From the NCBI GenBank assembly GCA_963794415.1, contig CAWCDI010000001.1, positions 248,001 through 312,000 on the forward strand: a stretch of 64,000 nucleotides of DNA, given 5' to 3'. This document shows, piece after piece, positions 33,122 to 40,945 of the stretch (the stretch's first letter is position 1; each line of letters starts with the position of its first letter). The notes beneath the pieces are model-generated. The model did not search any database. It had not been told where the DNA came from and saw nothing but the letters and a program-made list of their open reading frames with translations. The translations under genes and the position numbers were made by a program. Source of the DNA: CAVPTL01 sp963794415 (GTDB lineage: Bacteria > Actinomycetota > Thermoleophilia > Gaiellales > JAICJC01).

Positions 33122-33676
33122 CTAGGAGCGGACCTGATCGGCGGTTTCCCCGACCGACTCTTTTGCGCTGGCCGACAGCTCCTGAGCGTGCTCCGTCCCC
33201 GACTCCTTGGCCGCGTCCGAAGCGGCTCCGGCGGCATCCTTCGCCACCTGAGTGCCGTGCTCGACGGCCTCCGAGGCCAGATCGGCGACCTGCCCTCGCA
33301 CCTCAGTCGCCACCGGGCCAAGCTTCTCGTCCTCGACCTGCGTGGAAGGCAGGAGCGAGCCGATCAGAAAACCGGCGGCGATTGCGCCGACCGCGAGACC
33401 CAGCGGATTCTCCTGGGCGATCCCGACGGCCCGCTTCGCGCCGCCACCGGCCTGCGAGGCAGCATCTTTCGTCGTTGATGCCGCCGATCCACCCGAGCCG
33501 GCGACCGAATCCTTCAATCCCGACACGCGGTCGATGACCGCGTCCTTCTTATCGGACACCGAGTCCTTCATGCGCGTCGGGACGTCGGCTTTGTACGAGA
33601 GCGCGGAAACCGTGTCGCCCATGTGCTCCCGGGTTTCCTCTATCTGTCGTTCGATGTCGCGCGGGTCTTGGCCCAT
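33122..33676 (-). CDS. DUF3618-domain protein
   Basis: 184 residues from ATG 33676. The N-terminal DUF3618 motif RDIERQIEETREHMGDTVSAL is followed by a helical Lys/Asp/Ala/Ser region, one TM (PLGLAVGAIAAGFLIGSLLP, about residue 92) and a second long Ala/Glu helix resembling LEA-type repeats (VAKDAAGAASDAAKESG). It is the third gene of a leftward operon with holin-like and related proteins and overlaps the preceding gene. A role in envelope stability under stress is inferred. Confidence 0.8.
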   Translation of the reverse strand: MGQDPRDIERQIEETREHMGDTVSALSYKADVPTRMKDSVSDKKDAVIDRVSGLKDSVAGSGGSAASTTKDAASQAGGGAKRAVGIAQENPLGLAVGAIAAGFLIGSLLPSTQVEDEKLGPVATEVRGQVADLASEAVEHGTQVAKDAAGAASDAAKESGTEHAQELSASAKESVGETADQVRS

Positions 33677-34089
33677 TGCACGTCCTCCTTGACTGACTGC
33701 TTCGTGCGCTCCGGCATCGGCGCACCCATCTCCTTGATCTCATCTCGACCCCGAAGCGCTAATACACCGGCAATCGCTGCGTACGCGATGGTCGTGATCA
33801 GCGCAGCCAACCAGTCGGGCATCCAACTGTTCAGAATGAGGATGATCGTCGCCATTGACCCGCCTACCACCGCGAATCCCAACACCGTCGCGCCGCCAAG
33901 CATCCCGGCTCCGATGCCGGCCTTTCGGCCCTTCTCCGCCATCTCAGCCTTGGCAAGGTCGATCTCCTGACGCACCAACGTCGAGATATCGCGCGACAGA
34001 TCTTTCACCAACTCAGAGGTCGATTCCGATCTCCGCGCATCCTCACGTGCCGAGGCGCCGTCTCGCGCGCCGCGATCGCTCGTACTCAC
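33640..34089 (-). CDS. phage-holin-family / DUF1469-like membrane protein
   Basis: 149 residues from GTG-type coupled start at 34089. The cytoplasmic helix LVKDLSRDISTLVRQEIDLAKAEMAEKG precedes two TM helices (GGATVLGFAVVGGSMATIIL, WLAALITTIAYAAIAGVLAL). This is the actinobacterial holin_X_X/YqjE-like layout that usually travels with DUF3618 genes. Overlaps both neighbours. Confidence 0.8.
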   Translation of the reverse strand: MSTSDRGARDGASAREDARRSESTSELVKDLSRDISTLVRQEIDLAKAEMAEKGRKAGIGAGMLGGATVLGFAVVGGSMATIILILNSWMPDWLAALITTIAYAAIAGVLALRGRDEIKEMGAPMPERTKQSVKEDVQWAKTRATSNDR

Positions 34090-34628
34090 GATGGCGCCCC
34101 GGACCCGACACCAACTTCCTCGAATCCCGGGGTCTCGGTGGCCTCGAACCGCTGGTAATCGTTCCTCGGGTTCGGATCAACGTAGATCGGCCGGCTCGTC
34201 CGATGGACGCGGTCGGAACTCGATGCTTTCAGAGCCCGGGCAGCTGCGATACCAACGAACAATCCGATCCCGGCCACGAGCCACGGCTGACGTCGTGCGA
34301 AATCCTCGGCTTCTGAGATGAGCCGGTCGGCATCGGTATCCACCAGATAGCTTCCGATGCGGTCGCTGCGCTCGGCGGCCCGTTCCGCCACTGTGGCTTG
34401 CTGGTCATTTCCGCTCTCACGGGCCTGCTCGGCCGCACGCCGCAATGTGTCGGCCATGTCATTGACCTGGCGGCCCGCCTGCGTCGATCGCTGATCAACC
34501 TGGCTGCGGATCGCTCCCTTGCCGCGTTCGCTCATCCCGCTCTCGGCAACCGCGTGACGCGCGGCGTCGGCGGCTTGCCCGACTTTCTCCGACGCCGATT
34601 CAGTCATAGACTGTCCCTCGCCATTCAT
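34086..34628 (-). CDS. envelope-associated helical protein with one TM
   Basis: 180 residues from ATG 34628, chosen for its GGAGGTG site. A long Ala/Glu/Arg amphipathic region (MTESASEKVGQAADAARHAV, VDQRSTQAGRQVNDMADTLR) precedes FARRQPWLVAGIGLFVGIAAARALKAS, the single TM typical of the ElaB/YqjD-like C-terminus, then a polar tail. First gene of the DUF3618/holin operon, transcribed from the sigma-B/F-like promoter at 34667-34691. Confidence 0.7.
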   Translation of the reverse strand: MNGEGQSMTESASEKVGQAADAARHAVAESGMSERGKGAIRSQVDQRSTQAGRQVNDMADTLRRAAEQARESGNDQQATVAERAAERSDRIGSYLVDTDADRLISEAEDFARRQPWLVAGIGLFVGIAAARALKASSSDRVHRTSRPIYVDPNPRNDYQRFEATETPGFEEVGVGSGAPS

Positions 34629-34666
34629 AGCCCACCTCCATATTGACTGACAACGAGACATGCATC

Positions 34667-34691
34667 TACCTCCGGCAAACGGTTTCCAAAC
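34667..34691 (-). promoter_or_regulatory. sigma-B/F-like promoter (GTTT-N16-AGGTA)
   Basis: Leftward GTTT (34691-34688), 16 bases, AGGTAG (34671-34666), about 40 bases before ATG 34628. The 260-base region 34629-34888 holds no gene and is AT-rich. Confidence 0.45.
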
Positions 34692-34888
34692 GGTTTGATA
34701 GCCATGTGAAATCGAGTTCACCGAGGGGCGGTCGCTTCGGTTCAATGAAGCAATGGAGGGGTGATCGATATATACGTACCTGCGCCGCGATTTTGGAGGC
34801 GTACCTGAACTGTTACTCAAGTGAAGGTCGCCTTCGCCATTCATAAAACAACGACGAACGCGCCGGTTCGCGAAACCGTGTGCAGCCC

Positions 34889-35767
34889 CTAGGCGTGGTC
34901 AACGGCGTGCGTGCGATGCGTGCCGCCGCCGACTGCCGCATCCACCGGCGCGCCGAAGCGCAGCAACATCCCGCCGAACGCGACGGCACACACCGCGAAC
35001 CAGAGCCAGCCCAGCGCAAGCCCGGCGACGACGTCGGAGACCCAGTGCAGGTCGAGCAGCACCCGGCTGCACGCCACGGCGACGGCCAGCCCGACAGCGA
35101 TGCCGGCCAGAGCTGCCCGGGCCCCCGCCGAGCGTCGCCGCCCCAGCAGCAACGCGAGTGCGGCGAAGAAGGCGGCGGCCGTGGACGAGTGCCCGCTGGG
35201 AAACGACGGGCCGAGCGTCGCAGCCACCGGCTCGATCGTCGGCCGCGCCCGCTCCACGATGCCCTTGATGGTATTGGTGACCACTGAATCTCCGATGGTC
35301 ACCACCACCAGGAACAGGGCGATCCAGCGGCTCGGCACTCGGATCCACTCGATCACGCCGACCACGACGCCGATGACGATCACGCCCTGCGTCGATGCCA
35401 TCCACGTGATGTCCTCGAGCACACGCCGCGTCACGGGGCCGACGTTGCGATGGGCCGCGCGGGCGGCGGCGGAGTCGAGGTCGGTGAGCGCCTCGCTGCG
35501 GTGCACCAGCATCGCGAGCACGGCGACCACCAGTCCCATGAGCACGATCAGTGCCAGCGCGGCGGTGAGCGCGAGGCCGGTCATGACCTCGGCGTCGGCA
35601 CGGCTTCGCACGAACCGGCGAACCAGCTCCCGATCGTGCTCCTGGAGCTCGTCAGCGGCGGCCGCGGCGGGAGATCTGCCGGGCCACGAGCGGTGTGCCG
35701 CGCCCGCGGCGAGCCATACGACGAGCCCCGCCGCACCCGAGACGGCGAGCAAGATCACGAGAGGCAT
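34889..35767 (-). CDS. PAP2-family phosphatase
   Basis: 292 residues with about six TM helices. All three catalytic motifs are visible: KGIVERARP (about 178), PSGHSS (about 202) and SRVLLDLHWVSDV (about 246). These enzymes dephosphorylate lipid phosphates such as phosphatidate or undecaprenyl pyrophosphate on the outer face. It diverges from a second PAP2 gene across a 42-base region that carries stress-type promoters in both directions. Confidence 0.88.
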   Translation of the reverse strand: MPLVILLAVSGAAGLVVWLAAGAAHRSWPGRSPAAAAADELQEHDRELVRRFVRSRADAEVMTGLALTAALALIVLMGLVVAVLAMLVHRSEALTDLDSAAARAAHRNVGPVTRRVLEDITWMASTQGVIVIGVVVGVIEWIRVPSRWIALFLVVVTIGDSVVTNTIKGIVERARPTIEPVAATLGPSFPSGHSSTAAAFFAALALLLGRRRSAGARAALAGIAVGLAVAVACSRVLLDLHWVSDVVAGLALGWLWFAVCAVAFGGMLLRFGAPVDAAVGGGTHRTHAVDHA

Positions 35768-35774
35768 CTACCGC

Positions 35775-35801
35775 GTTTGCCCGCGGTGTGAAGCGGGAAA
35801 A
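35775..35801. promoter_or_regulatory. overlapping divergent sigma-B/F-like promoters
   Basis: Rightward: GTTT (35775-35778), 16 bases, GGGAAA (35795-35800), nine bases before ATG 35810. Leftward: GTTT (35801-35798), 15 bases, GGGCAA (35782-35777), nine bases before ATG 35767. Both fill the only gap between the two PAP2 genes. Confidence 0.5.
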
Positions 35802-35809
35802 CATCCGCG

Positions 35810-36547
35810 ATGGAGCTGCACCCACCTGCCGCGCTCCCGCGATCGCGTGGCGCGCATACGCGTTTTGCCGGTCGCCCTGTCGTCGCATATCTCATCGTGC
35901 TCGTGATTGGGTGTGCGTTGCTTGCCGCAGCTGCGATCGCTGTGGGCTGGGCGCTGAAGTCGTACGTCCTGCCCGACCACGGCATCGGGCATGCCGACGA
36001 GCACGTCAACGTCTGGCTTGCCGCCCACCGCTCGCCCAGCCGAAACGACGTGTCGTTCTGGCTCTCCGGCATGGGTGATGTCTCTGCGATCCCGGCGCTG
36101 GTGGCGATCACGGTCATCGTGGCCGCGATCCGCCGCAGCTGGCGCGTCGCCGGATTCATCCTCGGCGCGATCGGCGTGGAGGCCGCGACCTACCGGCTGA
36201 CGACGCTTGTGATCCACCGCGAGCGGCCGAACGTGCCGCGGCTCGATCATCTGCCCGCCGACGCCAGCTTCTTCTCGGGGCACACGGCGGCGTCCGTCGC
36301 CGTCTACTGCGGCATCGCCCTCATCATCACCCGGGCGGTACAGAGCCGCTGGATTGTGGTGACGTGCTGGCTGGTGGCGGTGGCCATCCCCGTCCTCGTT
36401 GCGCTCTCCCGGATGTACAGGGGAATGCATCACCCGACCGACGTCGCCGCGGGCGCGCTGGTAGGCGTCGGCGCGCTGCTGGTCGCCGCTGCCGCCACCC
36501 GTGCGGGAGCTCGTGCCGCCGAGACGCGGGCGGACGTCGCCCGATGA
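35810..36547 (+). CDS. PAP2-family phosphatase
   Basis: 245 residues, six TM helices. Motifs IHRERPNVPRL (about 142), FFSGHTAAS (about 158) and SRMYRGMHHPTDV (about 205); the second motif has Phe-Ser-Gly-His where Pro-Ser-Gly-His is usual. The stop is coupled (ATGA) to a lipid-kinase gene, so a lipid phosphatase and a lipid kinase are co-produced. The substrate is not determinable. Confidence 0.85.
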   Translation: MELHPPAALPRSRGAHTRFAGRPVVAYLIVLVIGCALLAAAAIAVGWALKSYVLPDHGIGHADEHVNVWLAAHRSPSRNDVSFWLSGMGDVSAIPALVAITVIVAAIRRSWRVAGFILGAIGVEAATYRLTTLVIHRERPNVPRLDHLPADASFFSGHTAASVAVYCGIALIITRAVQSRWIVVTCWLVAVAIPVLVALSRMYRGMHHPTDVAAGALVGVGALLVAAAATRAGARAAETRADVAR

Positions 36548-38244
36548 GCACCGTCGCCGTCATCGCCCATGCCGGGAAGACGCTTCAGGGCGGCCTGCCG
36601 CAGCTCCGCCGCGCGCTCGTCGCGCAGGGCGTCACCGAGCCGCTCTGGGCGGAGGTGCCGAAGAGCAAGAAGGCGCCGGCGCAGATCGAGCGGCTGCGGG
36701 AGCAGGGAGCTGACCACTTCTTCATCTGGGGCGGCGACGGCATGGCGCAGCGCTGCATCGACGCGCTGGCCGGCACCGGAGCGACCATCGCCATCGTCCC
36801 TGCCGGCACCGCCAACCTGCTTGCCACGAACCTCGGCATCCCGAAGGACATCGACGAAGCGGTGCAGACCGGCTTGCACGGCGCCCCGCGCGTGATCGAC
36901 GTGGCCCGGATGAACGGCGAGTGCTTCGCGGTGATGGCCGGAACCGGATTCGACGCCGACATGATCGACGCGGCCGATGGCGCCCTGAAGGACCGCCTTG
37001 GCCGCGCCGCGTACATCCTCACCGGCACCAAAAGCTTCCGCACGCCGCCCTTCAAGGCGAAGATCACGGTGGATGGCAGCCCCTGGTACAAGGGGCCTGC
37101 GAGCTGCATCCTTGCCGGGAACGTGGGCTCGCTCTTCGCCGGGGTCGAGGTGTTCTCCGACGCGAGGCCCGACGACGGCCTGCTCGACCTCGCCGTGATC
37201 ACGGCCGACGGCGTGCGGCAGTGGGCCCGGACGGTCGGCCGCACCGTCTCCGGCAGCCCCGAGAAGTCGCCGTACTTCCGCACCACCCAGGCGCACACGG
37301 TGAAGGTGAAGCTCGATCGCAAGGTGCTCTACGAGCTGGACGGAGGATCCCGGACGAAGATCAAGTCCTACAAGCTGGAGATCGATCCTCCGCGCGATCT
37401 CGATCCAGGTGCCGGCATGAGCAGCGCCGGTGCCCAGGCTCGCTCGGCCGGACGCACGGCGACGCACAGCCCGGCATTCGAGGCGCTCGCGCGGATGGGC
37501 TTCGTCGCGCGGGGAGTGATCTACGCCACCATCGGCCTGCTCGCGATCCAGGTTGCCATGCACGTGAGCAAGAGCCCGACCGACCAACGCGGCGCGATGG
37601 AGACCATCCAGCACCAGCCGTTCGGCCACGGGCTGCTGATCGCGGTCGCCATCGGCCTCGGCGGGTATGCGCTGTGGCGGTTCGTCCAGGCGGGCTATGG
37701 ACGGGGGCCGGAAGGCGGCGGGGATAGCTCTGCGATGGGGCGCGTCGTCGCCCTCGGCAGCGGCATCGCGTACCTCGCAATGTGCGGACTGGCGGTGTCG
37801 ATCCTGCTCGGGACGTCGAGTCGCAAGTCGAGCAGCCCGCATCACTCCGCCGCCGGCGTGCTCGGCTGGCCGGGTGGCCAGTACCTGGTGGGCGCCGCCG
37901 GGGCGCTCTTCATCGGCATGGGGCTCTACCAGGGGTACAAGGGGCTCTCGAAGAAGTTTCTGGAGGAGGACAAGACTGCCGAGATGGGGCCGCGAACCAC
38001 CCAGGTCATCACCGGAGTCGGCGTCGTCGGGCATCTGGCCCGGATGGTTGCCTTCTGCCTCATCGGCATCTTCGCGATCAAGGCGGCGATCGACTTCAAT
38101 CCGCAGAAGGCTGTCGGCCTCGACGGTGCGCTGGCGGCTATCGCGCAGCAGAGCTACGGCCAGTATCTGCTCGCGCTCCTCGCTGCCGGGCTCGTGGCGT
38201 TCGGGCTGTACTCGATCGCCGACGCCCGGTACCGGCGGATCTGA
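36544..38244 (+). CDS. diacylglycerol-kinase-type lipid kinase reading into DUF1206 membrane protein
   Basis: As given, one frame of 566 residues. Residues 1-285 are the DAGK/YegS catalytic domain (IWGGDGMAQRCIDAL at about 60, IVPAGTANLLATNLG at about 88). Residues 292-566 are DUF1206, with three repeated TM-pair units (ARMGFVARGVIYATIGLLAI and similar). At the seam, ATG 37417 is a natural DUF1206 start sharing ATGA with a TGA in the next frame. Shifting one base near 37388 gives the kinase a typical ending (PRAISIQVPA). So these are probably two coupled genes, 36544 to about 37420 and 37417-38244. Confidence 0.8.
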   Translation: MSTVAVIAHAGKTLQGGLPQLRRALVAQGVTEPLWAEVPKSKKAPAQIERLREQGADHFFIWGGDGMAQRCIDALAGTGATIAIVPAGTANLLATNLGIPKDIDEAVQTGLHGAPRVIDVARMNGECFAVMAGTGFDADMIDAADGALKDRLGRAAYILTGTKSFRTPPFKAKITVDGSPWYKGPASCILAGNVGSLFAGVEVFSDARPDDGLLDLAVITADGVRQWARTVGRTVSGSPEKSPYFRTTQAHTVKVKLDRKVLYELDGGSRTKIKSYKLEIDPPRDLDPGAGMSSAGAQARSAGRTATHSPAFEALARMGFVARGVIYATIGLLAIQVAMHVSKSPTDQRGAMETIQHQPFGHGLLIAVAIGLGGYALWRFVQAGYGRGPEGGGDSSAMGRVVALGSGIAYLAMCGLAVSILLGTSSRKSSSPHHSAAGVLGWPGGQYLVGAAGALFIGMGLYQGYKGLSKKFLEEDKTAEMGPRTTQVITGVGVVGHLARMVAFCLIGIFAIKAAIDFNPQKAVGLDGALAAIAQQSYGQYLLALLAAGLVAFGLYSIADARYRRI

Positions 38245-38381
38245 GCGCCGCTCCAGCCGTTGGGCGCCGCCAGGCGGCGTACCGCAGACGGGGGATCTGG
38301 CCGGAGTTCGCGCAGGATCGTGCGCCCTCTGCGGGTCTTACGGTCGTACACGTGAGGTTTCCCGACCCCCAAAGGAGCGCA

Positions 38382-38552
38382 ATGACCACCCCCGACCAGC
38401 AGGCAGTCTTCGACTGCGGATCCCAGAGCGGGCAGACGATGGCCGAGTACGCTGTCGTGCTCGCGGTCATCACCATCGCAGTCGTCGCCACCCTCGGCTT
38501 GCTCTCGGGCGCCATCTCGGGCGCGCTCGGCAGCGTCATCACCAACATCTAG
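38382..38552 (+). CDS. Flp-family type IVb pilin
   Basis: 56 residues from ATG 38382 with AAAGGAG upstream. SQSGQTMAEYAVVLAVITIAVV is the class III prepilin motif (Gly before the cleavage, Glu at +5-like position) followed by the hydrophobic helix. It would be processed by a TadV-type peptidase and assembled by Tad machinery, neither of which is in the window. Monocistronic. Confidence 0.75.
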   Translation: MTTPDQQAVFDCGSQSGQTMAEYAVVLAVITIAVVATLGLLSGAISGALGSVITNI

Positions 38553-38577
38553 CGAACTCGCCCACCGGGCCCGCCGA

Positions 38578-38940
38578 TCAGATACGGCGGTGCCCGGTGC
38601 GGTCGTCCCGGGAGCCGCCACAGGGGGCGTCGCCGGCGAAGCGCTCGACCGCAGTGGGGGTCAGCCGGACGAGACACGACCGCTCCGACTCGGAGCGCAC
38701 GGCGTCCACCCGTAGCTCGACGTCGTGGCCGTAGCCCTCGTCGTCTCTGAGGCGAACCGTGAGGACTGTGCCGGGCGCGGCGGCATCCGCCGGGATGTCG
38801 GCAATGAGGCTCTCCCCGTCGCTCGAGACCATCCGCAGCGGAACGACCCCGCCCTTGTGCGAGAGCGCGGCGATGGTGTCGGGAAGCTCGGCGAGAAGGC
38901 TGAGCGCCAGGGTGGCCGGATCGGTCGTCTTGTCAGTCAT
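38578..38940 (-). CDS. PilZ-like small protein
   Basis: 120 residues from ATG 38940. After a short helix, the chain is a beta-barrel-like series (VVPLRMVSSDGESLIADIPA, VLTVRLRDDEGYGHDVELRV, RSCLVRLTPTAVERF) that resembles PilZ-type domains. The RxxxR c-di-GMP motif is not obvious. Neighbours are a pilin gene and a DUF6458 gene. Family assignment is tentative. Confidence 0.5.
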   Translation of the reverse strand: MTDKTTDPATLALSLLAELPDTIAALSHKGGVVPLRMVSSDGESLIADIPADAAAPGTVLTVRLRDDEGYGHDVELRVDAVRSESERSCLVRLTPTAVERFAGDAPCGGSRDDRTGHRRI

Positions 38941-39003
38941 GCTTCGGGTAAGACACGCCAGACCGCGAGTTCCTGCGGTAAAGGTTAATTCATCGCGCTC
39001 TGC

Positions 39004-39029
39004 GTTTCTGGGCGGGGATCTACGGGTAA
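39004..39029 (+). promoter_or_regulatory. sigma-B/F promoter (GTTT-N16-GGGTAA)
   Basis: GTTT (39004-39007), 16 bases, GGGTAA (39024-39029), 23 bases before ATG 39053. This is the best match to the actinobacterial general-stress consensus in the window. Confidence 0.65.
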
Positions 39030-39052
39030 CGCTTTGCTCAGGAGGTGGATAC

Positions 39053-39259
39053 ATGAGCATCGCAACATCCATCGTGTTACTGGCGGTTGGCGCCATTCTG
39101 CGTTTCGCTGTCGAGCCGGCGCGCCGCGTGGGCGGCACCAACGTCAACTGGGACATCATCGGCGATATCTTGATGGCCGTCGGCGTCGTCGGTCTGGTTA
39201 TGGCACTGGTCTGGATGGCCACTGCGGGCCGCCGCACAACGACCGTGGTCGACCGCTAG
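39053..39259 (+). CDS. DUF6458-family small membrane protein
   Basis: 68 residues from ATG 39053 with GGAGGTGG upstream. Two TM helices (ATSIVLLAVGAILRFAV, IGDILMAVGVVGLVMALVW) flank NVNWDIIG, the DUF6458 pattern. It has its own stress promoter and terminator. The function is unknown. Confidence 0.8.
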   Translation: MSIATSIVLLAVGAILRFAVEPARRVGGTNVNWDIIGDILMAVGVVGLVMALVWMATAGRRTTTVVDR

Positions 39260-39286
39260 AGGCTTTTCTGTTTACGGTTTTTGCGT

Positions 39287-39315
39287 CGGAGCCGGGGTGG
39301 GTTGACCCGGCTCCG
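39287..39315 (+). terminator. hairpin terminator
   Basis: A perfect 10-bp stem (39287-39296 with 39306-39315) preceded by T-rich sequence, 28 bases after the DUF6458 stop. Confidence 0.75.
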
Positions 39316-39420
39316 GCTGTAGCGCACTAACGTAACACTTCTCAGAGTACTCTCACACTACGACGGTGCTTCAGCATCGCGTTGGCGCTGCCGATATCTA
39401 CCCATCGCAGGAAGATCCCC

Positions 39421-40941
39421 GTGACGGTGTCTTTACGGGGAGATGGAGAATCTTTGGCTATCGCATCACCAGCCCCAACCCGAGCTGCCAGTCGTCTCAC
39501 CGCCCTCTACGAGGAGCACGCGGCAGCCGTATTCCGGTTTGCCTACCACCTCACCGGCAGGCGCGAGGACGCCGAGGACGTGACGCAGTTCGTGTTCATC
39601 CAGGCGTTTCGCCTGCTCGGGAAGGGCGGCGAGCTTGCGAACCCCCGGGCATGGCTCATGCGCGCGACGAAGAACCGCTCGCTCAACCTGATCCGCGACC
39701 GCCGCGAGGTGCCCACCGACGATCTTCGGATCTCGGGGCGCGCCGACGCCGATACCGATCTCGCCGAGGCCGAGGTGCTCGCAGAGGTGCGCGCGGCGCT
39801 CTGGGCGCTTCCGGAGAATCAGCATCAGGCGTTCGTGCTCCGGCACTGGAGCGGGCTCTCCCAGAACGAGATCGCCGATGTGCTGGGAACGACGGCGGGC
39901 GCGGTGGAATCGCTCCTGGTACGGGCGCGCAGCGCGCTCGTCGAGGAGGCCAGCGCAACAGAGTCGGAGTGCCGGACGGTGCGGGGGCGCCTGGTTGCCG
40001 CGCTCACGCTCAACCCGGCTCATGCAGCGCACGTCTCGGGCTGCCGCAAGTGCCGCGTCGCGCAGCGCCGGCTGTCGCAGAGCGCAGGCTTCGCCGCGAC
40101 GTTTGCGCTGATGCCGCGACCGCACGTGGCGCACGCCCTGGCGTCGGTGATCCCCGGGTTCTCAGCCCCTGCCGCCGGCGCAGCCGGGGTCGGGACGGGT
40201 GCAGGGGGCCTCTCGGCCGGCGGCGCCGGAGCGGCGAGCGCTCCCACGTCTGCGGGTCTCGTCGGATCGGCCTCGGCCGCGACTCAGGTGGCGACGGCCG
40301 CGAAGGTTGGGCTGGCCGCCAAGGTCGCGATTGCGGCGATCACGGCGACGGCAGCCGTCGCCGCTGTCCATCCGGCAGCACGGCAGCCGTTCACGGCGGC
40401 GGTGGGGAGCGTGATCTCCGATGTGTCGCGTGCCCCGTCGCATCCGCCCGCCGCACCCAGGGCCGCGGCCGCAGTGAGCGTGAGCGGGCCTTCGAGCGAT
40501 GGGGCGCCGGCAACGGGCGGCCCGTCGGTGCCGCCGACGGCTCACGGCGGGAACAGCAACGCCGGCGGCAAGCATGCAGGCGCAAACGGCAAGGCGAACG
40601 CCAGCCACGGGAGCGCGAAGGGCGCGAGCCCTCCCGGGAAGACGGGCGGCGCGCAGGGCAAGGCCAACGGCAAGGCGGCTGGAAAGGCCAACGGCAAGGC
40701 GAACGGCAACGGCGCCCCCTCCGCGAAGACTCACGGGAACTCGGCCGGGAAGCCCGCTTCGACCGGGTCGGCCGGGAAGAGCAACGGCAAGGCCAACGGG
40801 AACGCCGGCGGGAAGGCCAACGGCAACTCCGGCGGCTCGTCGGCCACGGGCTCCGGGACAACGACACCGCCGCCGACCTCCAACGCCGGCGGCAACGGCA
40901 AAGGCAACGGCAACGGCAAGACGCCGCCCGGCAAGCCGTGA
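39421..40941 (+). CDS. ECF sigma factor with C-terminal zinc-finger-like, TM and Lys/Asn/Gly tail
   Basis: I start at GTG 39421 behind AGGAAG; TTG 39382 is possible. About 506 residues. The sigma2 region is LYEEHAAAVFRFAYHLTGRREDAEDVTQ (two segments), and sigma4 is ALPENQHQAFVLRHWSGLSQ with NEIADVLGTTAGAVESLL. Next comes an anti-sigma-like zinc motif (AHVSGCRKC, about 210). After an Ala/Gly stretch there is a TM (AAKVAIAAITATAAVAAV, about 295). The last 190 residues are Gly/Ala/Asn/Lys/Ser repeats (GKANGKANG). A sigma factor fused to its own membrane anchor is the natural reading. The nearest upstream DNA has CTCTCAGAG-type repeats. Confidence 0.8.
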   Translation: MTVSLRGDGESLAIASPAPTRAASRLTALYEEHAAAVFRFAYHLTGRREDAEDVTQFVFIQAFRLLGKGGELANPRAWLMRATKNRSLNLIRDRREVPTDDLRISGRADADTDLAEAEVLAEVRAALWALPENQHQAFVLRHWSGLSQNEIADVLGTTAGAVESLLVRARSALVEEASATESECRTVRGRLVAALTLNPAHAAHVSGCRKCRVAQRRLSQSAGFAATFALMPRPHVAHALASVIPGFSAPAAGAAGVGTGAGGLSAGGAGAASAPTSAGLVGSASAATQVATAAKVGLAAKVAIAAITATAAVAAVHPAARQPFTAAVGSVISDVSRAPSHPPAAPRAAAAVSVSGPSSDGAPATGGPSVPPTAHGGNSNAGGKHAGANGKANASHGSAKGASPPGKTGGAQGKANGKAAGKANGKANGNGAPSAKTHGNSAGKPASTGSAGKSNGKANGNAGGKANGNSGGSSATGSGTTTPPPTSNAGGNGKGNGNGKTPPGKP

Positions 40942-40945
40942 ACGG

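Noticed and set aside
40560..40935. Regular short repeats, considered as a CRISPR array or tandem DNA repeat
   Set aside because: Units are irregular multiples of codons for Gly-Lys-Ala-Asn inside the sigma factor frame, without constant repeats or spacers.
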